A stretch of DNA of 64,000 nt from assembly GCA_963754845.1 (NCBI GenBank), contig CAVWHE010000001.1, positions 569,770 through 633,769 of the forward strand, written 5' to 3'. The stretch's first letter is position 1; each line of letters starts with the position of its first letter. The DNA comes from JAKASV01 sp963754845 (GTDB lineage Bacteria > Babelota > Babeliae > Babelales > Vermiphilaceae). The notes under the pieces were generated by a model, which ran no database searches, had not been told where the DNA came from, and worked only from the letters and a program-made list of their open reading frames with translations. The position numbers and the translations under genes are program-made. Positions 17,287 through 30,373 of this stretch are shown here, in pieces.

Positions 17287-18075
17287 ATGCGTTTGTATAG
17301 CAGGTATAGGCGAGCTCTGGGCGCCATCCTTGTCATCGTTGCCCTGTCGTGTCCTGACACAAGCGTCGAGGCGCGCGGTGGCGGAGGTGGTCGTGGCGGC
17401 GGGGGTGGCCGTGGTGGTGGGGGCCGCGGTGGCGGCGGATTTCGTGGTGGCGGCGGCGGATTTCGTGGTGGCGGCGGCGGTGTCCGCTATAGTGGTCGCG
17501 GAACCGGTTTTGCCCGTGGTCGCGGTTCCAGCGTAGCCTACCGTGGAAGTGGTTATGGCCGTGGCGCCTACGGGCGTGGCGGGCGCGGTCGTGGTTGGTA
17601 CGGTGGTCGCGGTCTTCGCTATGGAGCTACAGGTGCCGCCGCTCTTGGGCTTGTGGGTGCCGGTGCAGCTGTTGCTGGGCACTACGGACGAGGTCTCGGG
17701 TACCTCGGCGGCAATGGACGGTGGGTTAACGGCAGACGACTTCCTTATCGGCCGGGATACTACCAGCCTGGGCGTGGCTACTATGGCTACCGCGGTGGCT
17801 ATGGATGGGGATTTTGGCCCGACTTTTATGACGAGGGTCCCTGGTGGCATATTTACAACGAAACACCGTACAACATCACCGTTGTTAATGGCGACCTGGA
17901 TTCGCTCGACCTTGAGCAAGGTGCCGATGGTGGACTTGTGAGCTATGGCAGCGATGATTTTGTTATCCGCTTGCCCGATGGTCGAGAGCAGCCAGTTGTG
18001 GCTGGGTCAAAGCACGGTGTGACGGTGGGAACGGATAGCTCGGGAAATCTCGATATACGGGGAGATGGGGATTAG
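17287..18075 (+). CDS. Secreted RGG/Gly-rich protein
   Basis: 262 aa. Signal peptide to about residue 28 ('SVEA' then Arg). Residues 30-110 are made of RGGGG, GFRGGGG and GRG repeats, like the glycine-arginine-rich (GAR/RGG) domains of fibrillarin and nucleolin, which bind RNA and are arginine-methylated in eukaryotes. A short hydrophobic Ala/Gly segment (115-135) follows, then Tyr/Gly/Arg-rich sequence and a compact C-terminal part with 'GPWWHIYNETPYNITVV' and 'GSDDFVIRLPDG' that looks folded. GGGAGGG lies 8 nt before ATG. Low complexity makes homology weak evidence; a role in surface adhesion is an alternative to nucleic-acid binding. Confidence 0.72.
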   Translation: MRLYSRYRRALGAILVIVALSCPDTSVEARGGGGGRGGGGGRGGGGRGGGGFRGGGGGFRGGGGGVRYSGRGTGFARGRGSSVAYRGSGYGRGAYGRGGRGRGWYGGRGLRYGATGAAALGLVGAGAAVAGHYGRGLGYLGGNGRWVNGRRLPYRPGYYQPGRGYYGYRGGYGWGFWPDFYDEGPWWHIYNETPYNITVVNGDLDSLDLEQGADGGLVSYGSDDFVIRLPDGREQPVVAGSKHGVTVGTDSSGNLDIRGDGD

Positions 18076-18297
18076 GCCAACGCGTTTTCATACAAAGTGG
18101 ACGTGTCGGACTTACAAGCGCGCGGACTGAGCGGTCTTCCTGTGCGGAGATGTTCGGCCGCGCGCTGAGTTTTTTCTTGGGGGGCACTGTCAACTATGCT
18201 GTTGTATATAAGGCGCCCAGGAAGCTGTTGGCGGGGCATGGTGAAATGGTCGCGGAGGGAGCAAAAAAAAGTTAAAAAATTTTGTTTAAAAAAAATG

Positions 18298-18325
18298 TTG
18301 ACAGTGCTTTGAGAGCATGTATAAT
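18298..18325 (+). promoter_or_regulatory. rRNA operon promoter
   Basis: TTGACA at 18298-18303 and TATAAT at 18320-18325, both perfect, separated by 16 nt, in an A/T-rich upstream context (runs of A and T at 18263-18295 that could serve as an UP element). Transcription would start about 155 nt before the mature 16S. The remaining bases between the RGG gene and 16S show no coding frame. Confidence 0.85.
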
Positions 18326-18489
18326 TTTACTCGTCTTAGATACAGAAGGGTTCGCGGCTGATTCGTGGCTTCTTCCCTGCGGGGTCTCTGTCACGTGCCG
18401 GTCGCGGTTCTTTCGTGCTTCTTTGAAATATACGAGGAAAACAGGATAAAAATTTTGCCTACTGTCTAATACAGTACTTTGTAGTTTTT

Positions 18490-20034
<1,545 letters not shown>

Positions 20035-20179
20035 CGAGGGAGATTCAACGGATATCGAAAGATACCCGTTACATTAATTCAATTCATTCTGAATTATTTA
20101 GGTGTGTTAATAAGCACTATATAGAAGTATTGTATGGATGGTAGGCATCCTAATTTAGTATATGCTGCAGCAAAGTTCT

Positions 20180-20256
20180 GGGCCTATAGCTCAGCTGGTT
20201 AGAGCACCCCGCTGATAACGGGGAGGTCAGTCGTTCAAGTCGACTTAGGCCCACCA
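20180..20256 (+). tRNA. tRNA-Ile (GAT)
   Basis: Spacer tRNA in the rRNA operon. Acceptor GGGCCTA pairs with TAGGCCC, the anticodon stem CCCGC/GCGGG-type encloses CTGATAA with anticodon GAT, and CCA is encoded. 77 nt. Confidence 0.95.
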
Positions 20257-20348
20257 GTGAACTCAGTATTTGGTGGGTCGTGGTCGTTAGAACGATTGCA
20301 GATGTCTTCTCCGTTGAGCATTTCGGTTTGCTGTGTACAAATATTATC

Positions 20349-20424
20349 GGGGATGTAGCTCAGTTGGTAGAGCGTCCGCTTTGCACGCGGAAGGTCAGCG
20401 GTTCGAATCCGCTCATCTCCACCA
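20349..20424 (+). tRNA. tRNA-Ala (TGC)
   Basis: Second spacer tRNA. Acceptor GGGGATG pairs with CATCTCC, anticodon loop TTTGCAC gives anticodon TGC, T-arm GCGG-TTCGAAT-CCGC, encoded CCA. 76 nt. The Ile-Ala pair between 16S and 23S is the classical bacterial arrangement. Confidence 0.96.
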
Positions 20425-20564
20425 ACTAATTATTGTTACTGTTTATAAATAGTTTTCTCTTAGTATATGATAAGAGTAGTAATAAAAAATTCTTGTGATC
20501 TTTGAAATATTTGCACGTGAGTATCCAAATAATATTAGAATAACAGGGTAACCAATACAAATTT

Positions 20565-23590
<3,026 letters not shown>

Positions 23591-23697
23591 GTTTTTAAAA
23601 AATTTTGTCTACTACTGTTAGAATGTAGCTCAAGTGCAAATATTTCTTCACAAGAGAAAATTTTGAAATTTTTTCAGTTAATCTGAAATAAAAAATT

Positions 23698-23811
23698 TCT
23701 GGTGGGTATAGCTGTAAGGAAACACCCGTTCCCATTCCGAATACGGCAGTTAAGCTTACAGCGCCGATGATACTTGGCTGGTGACGGCCCGGGAAAGTAG
23801 GTACCGCCAGA
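23698..23811 (+). rRNA. 5S ribosomal RNA
   Basis: About 114 nt. The terminal helix is formed by TCTGGTGG at the start and CCGCCAGA at the end; the central part has the usual 'CCCGTTCCCATTCCGAA' and 'AAGCT' loops. It lies 107 nt after 23S and just before a terminator. Confidence 0.93.
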
Positions 23812-23825
23812 TTTAAATTAAAAAA

Positions 23826-23858
23826 CCCAGGAGTTGTACGATGCTCCTGGGTTTTTTT
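23826..23858 (+). terminator. Rho-independent terminator of the rRNA operon
   Basis: CCCAGGAG (23826-23833), a 10-nt loop, CTCCTGGG (23844-23851) and seven T. The preceding A-run makes the structure bidirectional in principle. Confidence 0.95.
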
Positions 23859-23993
23859 GGGTGCGCTCGGCATGGGCACAGTTCTCTAGATTGAAAGTAT
23901 CGGTGGAAGCAGAGGAAAGCCATAGGCGCAAAGTCTCGACCTGATAAACACGAACTCTGAGGAAGTGTCTCGGACAAACAAAAGTGCGGGTAA

Positions 23994-24433
23994 AACTTAA
24001 AAAAATCATGTTCCTATCGCGAACATGAGATTGTTTTTGAAAACATGCGGGCCGGTGTTTCTCTTGCGGGAACGTTAACTGTTCCTCAAGGACAGGTTCC
24101 TGCGGCCGTCGTGGTGCTCATTGCTGGTTACGGCCCGTGGGATAGAGATTTGTCCATGATGGGGCACAAGAGATTTTTTGTTTTGGCTGATTATCTCGCG
24201 CACTCAGGCATTGCGACCCTTCGCTTTGATAAACGTGGTGTCGGTTTGTCGACAGGAAATTACGCAACGGCAACGAGTGCCGATTTTGCCGATGATGTTC
24301 GCGCTGGCATCGATTACCTCAAAACTCGCACTGATATAGGCGTGTGTCCCATCGGACTTTTAGGATGCAGCGAGGGAGGGATGATTGCGTGCATGGTAGC
24401 TGCAGCGTCAACGGATCTTGCCTTCGTTGTAAC
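23994..24433 (+). pseudogene. Alpha/beta-hydrolase remnant, truncated at both ends
   Basis: The frame after a stop at 23991 encodes a stretch matching the start of bacterial alpha/beta-hydrolases ('EIVFENMRAGVSLAGTLTVP'), the oxyanion region 'VVVLIAGYGPWDRD', 'RFDKRGVGLST' and the nucleophile elbow 'GLLGCSEGGM' with Ser in G-x-S-x-G. The similarity extends upstream of the ATG at 24045, so the true N-terminus is lost. After 'DLAFVVT' the frame runs into 41 bases identical to the end of the IS5-like element at 30.8 kb and stops; the C-terminal half with catalytic Asp and His is missing. The remnant sits directly upstream of an IS1634-type element. Confidence 0.75.
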
Positions 24434-24474
24434 CCACATTGGGCAGCTTGTAAAAAAGAACGGATGATTTAACT
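24434..24474 (+). mobile_element. 41-bp remnant of IS5-like element end
   Basis: Identical to 30798-30838 of the IS5-like element (from CCACATTGGGCAG to GATTTAACT). The outer 14 bases of the inverted repeat present there (CAACAGCCTCTTAG) are absent here, replaced by the left edge of the IS1634-like element. Confidence 0.8.
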
Positions 24475-24475
24475 T

Positions 24476-26168
24476 TGCACTCATGGAGGGGTAAAGGCGA
24501 AAGGCTCATTTAAGCACCTGGCAGGGAAAAATGCAGACAAAAGTAGAGAGGCTCGATCATCTTGGGGTAGTTACCGGGGTCATGAGGGATCTAAAAATTT
24601 CCCAACTCATCGATGATCTTGTTGGAACCGACAGTCAGGAGGAAATAACGACAGGAGAGGCCGTTGTAGCGATGATATTGAACGGATTGGGTTTCTCTGA
24701 TCGCCCCCTCATGCTCACTCCCCAATTCTTCGAGAATAAGCCATTGCGCCTGCTTTTTTGCAAGGATGTGGAAGCTGAAACTTTTAATCGGTACAAGTTG
24801 GGCAGGGCCTTGGATACAATCTACGACTATGGTTGCCAGGCCCTGTTTAGCAAAGTTGCCATGGCAGCGTGTGTTACCGAGAAAGTTGATCAAAGGTACC
24901 AGCATGCAGACACAACAACGTTTTCGCTGAGCGGCCAGTATAATCACGAGCTTGATGGTGCCGATGTCGTCGTGGCGCATGGTTATTCGAAGGATAAACG
25001 CCCTGACCTTAAACAAGTCATCCTTGAACTACTGGCAACACAAGATGCAGGAATTCCCTTGGCCGTGCGCACATGGAAGGGCAACGAATCCGATAACGTA
25101 ATTCTTGCACAGCGAGCAAAGGAGCTGGTTGAGAAATTTAAGGCAAGCAACGAGTCTAGGTGCCTCATCGCCGATTCCAAGCTCTATTTTGCCGGCAATG
25201 CTGCCTCCTTGAGCGCCATAAACTTTATAACCAGAGTTCCCTCGACGATAAAAAAGGAACATGAATCGGTTGCCACGGCCGTCAGCGAGAATGTTTGGTC
25301 ACGAGTTGACGATGACTATCAGCTGCGCGAATTTCCCATTTTTCACTTTGGCTTTCCCCAGCGCTGGATTGTGGTACAATCTGAGGCAGCACGCACGCGT
25401 GCCGTCAAATCAGTCGAAAGAGATGTCGCACGTGACTACGCATTGCTCAAAGAGCAGCTTGGCAAGGCAGCCAAAAGGACGTTTGCATGCCAGGAAGACG
25501 CAGAAAAGGAGATCACTTGTTTGAAAAAAAAGGCACGCTTTCATACGCTCGAGGAGGTTTCGGTCGAGAGCCTCGTGCACCATGAAAAGCCTGGCCGCCC
25601 CTCGATGGATGATGCGTCGAAAAAATATGTCTACAGGCTGCGTGGTACATTCGTCCCAAAGAGTGGGGTCATCGAAACCGAGATAGCTCACAGGGCCTGT
25701 TTTGTCCTTGCAACAACGGTGGGCCACGAGGTTTCTCCCGACGAAATTTTGCGGCATTACAAAGGCCAGGATTGCGTAGAAAAGGGCTTTGCCTTTTTGA
25801 AACACCCGTCCTTCTTTGCTTCATCCCTGTTTCTAAAGAAAGAGTCTCGGATACAGGCTCTGCTTGTCGTCATGACCCTGGCGTTACTCGTTTACTCCAT
25901 CGGACAAAGGCGTTTGCGAAGTGCTCTCAAAACTCTCAATGAGACGCTGCCAAACCAAATAAATCGTCCGACAAAGCGTCCGACCTTGCGGTGGATTTTT
26001 CAAATCCTTGATGGCATAAGCGTAGTGACAGTTAGTATCAATAACGTTACAAGGACCTTGCTAGACGGCATGACAAGTCTCAGAAAAAAGATTCTCGCCT
26101 TCTTTGGTCATGAAGTCGCCCAAATATATGGCGTGGCCGAGGGCGAGGGTTGCCCAATGTAGGGTGCA
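24476..26168 (+). mobile_element. IS1634-like insertion sequence (approximate limits)
   Basis: The limits are set by short inverted ends, TGCACTC on the left and, read inward from the right, TGCACCC. They are weak and no target-site duplication is visible, so the borders may be off by some bases. The element contains one transposase gene. Confidence 0.55.
24531..26162 (+). CDS. IS1634-family transposase
   Basis: 543 aa, intact. The N-terminal 110 residues match the DUF4277-type domain of IS1634 transposases ('VERLDHLGVVTGVM', 'EEITTGEAVVAMILNGLGF', 'LTPQFFENKP'). A DDE-type catalytic domain follows: first Asp in 'QHADTTTFSLSGQY' (about 125), then 'HGYSKDKRPDLKQ', a central region with the second Asp in 'RCLIADSKLYF', and the Glu in 'HYKGQDCVEKGFAFLK'. 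AGGGA precedes the ATG. An intact frame suggests recent activity; it has landed next to a relic of a second IS. Confidence 0.92.
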   Translation: MQTKVERLDHLGVVTGVMRDLKISQLIDDLVGTDSQEEITTGEAVVAMILNGLGFSDRPLMLTPQFFENKPLRLLFCKDVEAETFNRYKLGRALDTIYDYGCQALFSKVAMAACVTEKVDQRYQHADTTTFSLSGQYNHELDGADVVVAHGYSKDKRPDLKQVILELLATQDAGIPLAVRTWKGNESDNVILAQRAKELVEKFKASNESRCLIADSKLYFAGNAASLSAINFITRVPSTIKKEHESVATAVSENVWSRVDDDYQLREFPIFHFGFPQRWIVVQSEAARTRAVKSVERDVARDYALLKEQLGKAAKRTFACQEDAEKEITCLKKKARFHTLEEVSVESLVHHEKPGRPSMDDASKKYVYRLRGTFVPKSGVIETEIAHRACFVLATTVGHEVSPDEILRHYKGQDCVEKGFAFLKHPSFFASSLFLKKESRIQALLVVMTLALLVYSIGQRRLRSALKTLNETLPNQINRPTKRPTLRWIFQILDGISVVTVSINNVTRTLLDGMTSLRKKILAFFGHEVAQIYGVAEGEGCPM

Positions 26169-26184
26169 TGGTTATGCAAGAAAT

Positions 26185-26805
26185 CTATGCAAACAAACCC
26201 CTGCAAACGAGTTCCGCGCGTACGTGGCAGGGACAGCAATAACGGATACCCACGATACCGTGTCTGCGAGCCTCACGTATGTTGTGTTTGTTGTCATCGA
26301 TGAGGACAACGTTTTTGCCCGTCGGATTGCAGTCGCGAAGATACTCGGCAAAGAATCGTGGATGAGGTTTTTTGAGGAGCGCGCCGGCGTTGCCGTTGTT
26401 GATTTTTGCGGCACTAAAAAGCCCCATGATGGCAGGAAAACGCACGCACAAGGTCTCAAAGCGCCTTGGACCTATATTTGACATAATGTGGACGTCGCAA
26501 CCCCTATTTTTAAGCTCCTTGACGAGTGCAACGGCCCCAGGGCTAGGGCGGTGGGCATTCATGAGATCAATTGCCAAGGGAACGAGCGTGGGGCAGTATC
26601 GTTCAAAGAGCGCAAAAAATTCTTCATCAGTAGGATCGTTAAACAAGAGTGTGAAACTTTTGATGACAAACTTTATGTTGAGGACGCATGTAAAAATCTT
26701 CAATGTATGTTTGTACTCAAGCAAAAGCTTGGTAACGAGTTTCCAGTCAGGTTTGAAAAGGACGCTATGCAAATCGAAAGCAACAATAGTGTCAGACGGT
26801 CCCAT
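26185..26805 (-). CDS. HAD-superfamily hydrolase (YihX-like)
   Basis: 206 aa, starting at 26805 where GGAAGGG stands 5 nt before ATG; an upstream in-frame start at 26829 lacks this. Motif I is 'VAFDLHSVLF' (nucleophile Asp; the usual second Asp is absent, as in several haloacid-dehalogenase-like phosphatases), motif II 'IMSNIG', motif III Lys in 'KKPHPRFF', and motif IV 'LIDDNKHNI'. An all-helical cap (about 25-85) makes it a C1-cap enzyme. Likely a small-molecule phosphatase; substrate unknown. Confidence 0.82.
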   Translation of the reverse strand: MGPSDTIVAFDLHSVLFKPDWKLVTKLLLEYKHTLKIFTCVLNIKFVIKSFTLLFNDPTDEEFFALFERYCPTLVPLAIDLMNAHRPSPGAVALVKELKNRGCDVHIMSNIGPRRFETLCVRFPAIMGLFSAAKINNGNAGALLKKPHPRFFAEYLRDCNPTGKNVVLIDDNKHNIREARRHGIVGIRYCCPCHVRAELVCRGLFA

Positions 26806-27071
26806 AGCAACCCTTCCGTAACAGGGCACAGTTAAAATATCTCCACTGCACGAGCATCATACGCGGTGTCAGTTTAGGATTTTGCCGCTCAACATGCAAT
26901 GGCAGAAGCACGAGGTACGATATCGCGACTGCGTCAACAATCTCCCATGTCTCGGTGCCACAATTATCGCGTTGCCTAAGGCGTTTGAAAGACAGACATT
27001 TTATGGGATACTTTACAGGTAGAATCTCTGAAAAAAACGTGCTCGCTCTTTTTTCGTATAGAGGGACATCC

Positions 27072-28583
27072 ATGAAAAAATTTATCGGTGCTGGTCTCGT
27101 GCTATGCCAGGCCATCACGTGGTTTGTGTGCGTCATGCCCATGGAGTGCTCTGTCAGTGAGGTGCCCCATGTCCCTCATGTCAGGTTCAGGTGCAATGAT
27201 GGCGTTACTGTTAACGTCCCGGTTGATCTTGCACGGCAGACGATGCTCGCTGACCTCATCGACTCCGCCGGAGAACATGGTGCTGACGGGGGCGAACAGG
27301 AAGCTCTGCCACTACCTTGTGCTGCCCATAATAACCACTATTTTACCTCAGCTCACGCTCGAAGGTTCTTTAGACACCTAGGTAACCCACGGAGTTTTGG
27401 CACGGCCAGCGATGCCGGTGCGTTAGAGATTGACCTCGTCCTTGGCGACTTCTTCGACATTGGAGCCGATGTTCTGAAAAGAATGGCCCTCAGACTCACT
27501 GCCATAAGTCCGACACCGGCATTTCTGCGTCCCATCACCCGTGGCATCGTCGCAAATATTATCAGTGACCATCTTGTAGATAATCACAATGGCACGTACA
27601 CGCTCGATCTTCACAACAGCATGCGACCGCAACCGTTATGGCGCATGTGCGAATACATCAAGGATCCGATCAAGGTTCTCGCGTTTCTAAACGATGATCT
27701 ACGCAACCGTGTTACCTCTCTTGTTCTGAGTGGAAACGAAATTGACTCAATCGACTTTCCACGCCTTCTAGCCCTCTTTCGGAACCTTCGCTCGCTCGAT
27801 CTTTCGCAGAACAATCTTACTTCATTCTCGGCAACGTTGCCCAAAAATTTCCGCCTTAACCTCTCTAACAACGATCTCAGGAGCGTCACTCTCGGCAACG
27901 ACGGGCAGGACGGTCTTAACATAAATTGCACACACAATGCGAATTTCGCAAACAACGAACAGCAGGAATTTCTGCGGTCACTCATTCAAGTGAGGCCGCG
28001 TGACGTGCCAATTTTTCTCGGCTCAAAAGTTTCCCGGTTCGTACGCCGCCACCACGAGGGCGTGAAGACTGCTCTTTCTGAAATAACCTGGCCTGTACTC
28101 GTAATCACAACCGCTATCAAAGGCGGCAGAGCGCTCGATAAATTTATCCTGAGCCCTGCGATAAGAGCGCTGGCTGCAAGGACGTCTCCTGGAGTGGCAA
28201 GCAGGGCAGCGGCGGTCTTTGCCTCGGTGTTAATGGCCGGTGATGTCTATTTGGCATGTCGTAATTGGAGGCAGGCAAGGGTGGCACATGCAGCCTTGGA
28301 GCGAAGGGTCGCCGCGATTGTAGGAGGCATTAAGGTGTTCTGCGCCTTACGGTCAGCAAACTACGCTACGCGATGGTGGCGCGGAAGGCCTGCCCACCAT
28401 TTGAGTGGTGAAATGAGGAGGCTCGTTTGGCCATATATAGCGGTAGAGGCACTCTGGCCTCGTCAATGGTTTAGGAATGGCGTTGTTGGCCCGGTTGCCG
28501 ACGAAATAGGACGCTCCCTTGACCGTCCCTTCAGGCGCCTCGAGCGTATGAGTGAGGCCAGGGGAAATTTTGCCGTGGTGTAG
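27072..28583 (+). CDS. Secreted Skp1/BTB-like plus leucine-rich-repeat protein
   Basis: 503 aa from ATG 27072, which has GAGGGA 5 nt upstream and gives a signal peptide (MKKFIGAGLVLC...). Residues 36-145 resemble Skp1/POZ: 'VRFRCNDGVTVNVPVDLARQ' like 'I.L.SSDG..F.V....A.QS', a variable acidic loop, 'IPLP'-like 'ALPLP', and 'LVLGDFFDIGADVLKRMALRL' like 'L..A.YLDI..LLDL.C..V'. Residues 212-285 are leucine-rich repeats ('LVLSGNEIDSIDFPRL', 'LRSLDLSQNNLTSF', 'LNLSNNDLRSV'). Residues 335-395 are hydrophobic and could insert in a membrane. In eukaryotes Skp1 joins cullin to F-box proteins, and LRRs choose substrates. A role in hijacking a host SCF ligase is inferred. A generic LRR protein with accidental N-terminal similarity is the alternative. 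Confidence 0.65.
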   Translation: MKKFIGAGLVLCQAITWFVCVMPMECSVSEVPHVPHVRFRCNDGVTVNVPVDLARQTMLADLIDSAGEHGADGGEQEALPLPCAAHNNHYFTSAHARRFFRHLGNPRSFGTASDAGALEIDLVLGDFFDIGADVLKRMALRLTAISPTPAFLRPITRGIVANIISDHLVDNHNGTYTLDLHNSMRPQPLWRMCEYIKDPIKVLAFLNDDLRNRVTSLVLSGNEIDSIDFPRLLALFRNLRSLDLSQNNLTSFSATLPKNFRLNLSNNDLRSVTLGNDGQDGLNINCTHNANFANNEQQEFLRSLIQVRPRDVPIFLGSKVSRFVRRHHEGVKTALSEITWPVLVITTAIKGGRALDKFILSPAIRALAARTSPGVASRAAAVFASVLMAGDVYLACRNWRQARVAHAALERRVAAIVGGIKVFCALRSANYATRWWRGRPAHHLSGEMRRLVWPYIAVEALWPRQWFRNGVVGPVADEIGRSLDRPFRRLERMSEARGNFAVV

Positions 28584-28707
28584 TGTAGCCATCGTGGCGC
28601 ACGTTCCTTTTTAGATTTGCATTTTTATTCAAATTGTTGTTTAATTTATAATGAGTGTAGTTAATCGAGCGTAAGGTTGCTCATTTTTGTACATATGGAG
28701 GTACTAA

Positions 28708-30354
28708 ATGAAAATTGGAAATATAATCATGTTCGTTATGGCGGCCTGCACAGCTTTCGCCCATGCCAGTGCCGCTCATCGGAACGGCCCTAGAGTTGTC
28801 GGCCATTCTGCGCATCGCGGTGGCGTGGGTCCTCGAGCATTGGCTTTCCGCTCACGTGTCGGGCATGGAGCCGTAGGCTCGTCGCATAGAGCTGTGGTAC
28901 AACGTTCGGTACGTGACGCAGAAGATTTAGACCGGCTTAACTTGGCATCGGCCCTGAGTCTCAGTGAACGTGAAGCACAAAGATCGTATGCCGCTCGCGA
29001 AGCTGACGATCTGGCCGACACCGATATGGCGCTAGCGCGGGCCATCAGCATGAGCGCCAACGAGGCGCAGCCTCGTTGGGAGGCAGGTGCCAGCGCTGCT
29101 TCTGCGGCCGCCCCAGCCGACGGCGGAGAAGGCGCGGATGCCAAGGGTGATGCCAACGAGCTCGAAGAGGCTGATCTAGCACTGGCATTGGCACTCAATG
29201 ATAGTGAACGAGAAGGTGACAACGCGCAAGCAACTGCACAACCTGTTAGCGAAACGCGCCGGGCAATACCAGCGGCCACGAGCAGCGACAAGAGGCCTGG
29301 TCAAGCTCGGGTACGTTCGGCAGCGCCGCCGATGGAGTCAGCGCTGCGCGTCGCAACCAGACCAACGGCAAGTGGCACCAAAGGACGTCCTACTGCAGGT
29401 ATGCAAAAATCGTCACCGACTACCACGGCTGAATCACCGGTGCTACAACGAAACAGGCCCTGCAACGCGCGTGAAGACGCGTCGCTTGCGCTGGCAGTCG
29501 AAAATAGTATGTGGGAACAGCGTGGTGGCGGAGACAATTCCGAAATCGCTGCGCAAGCGGCACGAGAAAGTGCCGAACGTGCAGTTGTCTGCGCGAGCGT
29601 TGCCAGTCGCATCGCAACATTGGCACACGGCAACGAACTTCCTTTGCCATCGTCCCTACGCGGCCTTCAAAATGTACGTGTCCACCACATCGAGGTTGCC
29701 AGACAAGGGGTTAATGAGTGCGGACCTCGTGCCGTCATAAACGCCCTTGCGGTTCAATCGATCGTCCAGGCAGGAGGCCGTCCAGTTACCTCATCAAACG
29801 TCAAAGCCGTTGCTAACACATGGAAAACTCAGATGAATACGGAAGGCTACGACCGTGTTGGCGACACTCTTATGATACTTGCACAGAAGTTCGGACTTTC
29901 AAATGCGCACATCATAATGCGTTCCCAAGTTTCGATTGATGGTCAAGGAAGGATTATTCGGAACAACCCTGAACGCGAGGTAAGTACAGCGCACGCAGTT
30001 GTTACTCGAAACGCGGGCAGCAAGGAAAAGGGAAGCGCAAGCAGCGCAAAACCGCCTCTTGTCCGAAGGATGACGGTACTTAAAAAAGTAGCCTCAACAC
30101 CTGACCGTGCCGACAACGAAGGATCGATAGACGATGTTTACGCATCACTCATACTCAAGACCGATCCCATAACAACCTTCATCGCCAACGTAGGTGGGCA
30201 CTGGGTTTCATTTGTGGTGGTGCGGCTTCCAGGAGACAAAAGCACCGATATTTATTACACGGACTCCACGAATTTCCGCCTCTCGGATGCTTCATGCGCC
30301 ACGTGGATGATCCTTGAGATATACACGAAGGCGCTCTCACGGGTTGCGGAGTGA
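28708..30354 (+). CDS. Secreted protein with UIM repeats and Cys-His-Asp protease-like domain
   Basis: 548 aa. Signal peptide to about residue 22; GGAGG lies 6 nt before ATG. Three segments fit the ubiquitin-interacting motif (acidic residues, hydrophobic, Ala-hydrophobic-x-x-Ser): 'DLDRLNLASALSLSERE' (73-89), 'DTDMALARAISMSANE' (104-119) and 'LEEADLALALALNDSERE' (152-169). A fourth, 'EDASLALAVENSMWEQ' (256-271), is weaker. From about 320 a papain-like domain is suggested: 'RQGVNECGPRAVINAL' with Cys338 and a possible oxyanion Gln333, 'NVGGHWVSFVVV' with His498, and 'YYTDSTN' with Asp519. The order Cys-His-Asp, and UIMs in front, suggest a secreted deubiquitinase. It follows the Skp1-like gene on the same strand after 124 bases. 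Confidence 0.7.
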   Translation: MKIGNIIMFVMAACTAFAHASAAHRNGPRVVGHSAHRGGVGPRALAFRSRVGHGAVGSSHRAVVQRSVRDAEDLDRLNLASALSLSEREAQRSYAAREADDLADTDMALARAISMSANEAQPRWEAGASAASAAAPADGGEGADAKGDANELEEADLALALALNDSEREGDNAQATAQPVSETRRAIPAATSSDKRPGQARVRSAAPPMESALRVATRPTASGTKGRPTAGMQKSSPTTTAESPVLQRNRPCNAREDASLALAVENSMWEQRGGGDNSEIAAQAARESAERAVVCASVASRIATLAHGNELPLPSSLRGLQNVRVHHIEVARQGVNECGPRAVINALAVQSIVQAGGRPVTSSNVKAVANTWKTQMNTEGYDRVGDTLMILAQKFGLSNAHIIMRSQVSIDGQGRIIRNNPEREVSTAHAVVTRNAGSKEKGSASSAKPPLVRRMTVLKKVASTPDRADNEGSIDDVYASLILKTDPITTFIANVGGHWVSFVVVRLPGDKSTDIYYTDSTNFRLSDASCATWMILEIYTKALSRVAE

Positions 30355-30373
30355 GTCCGAGCAACCAACCTCG

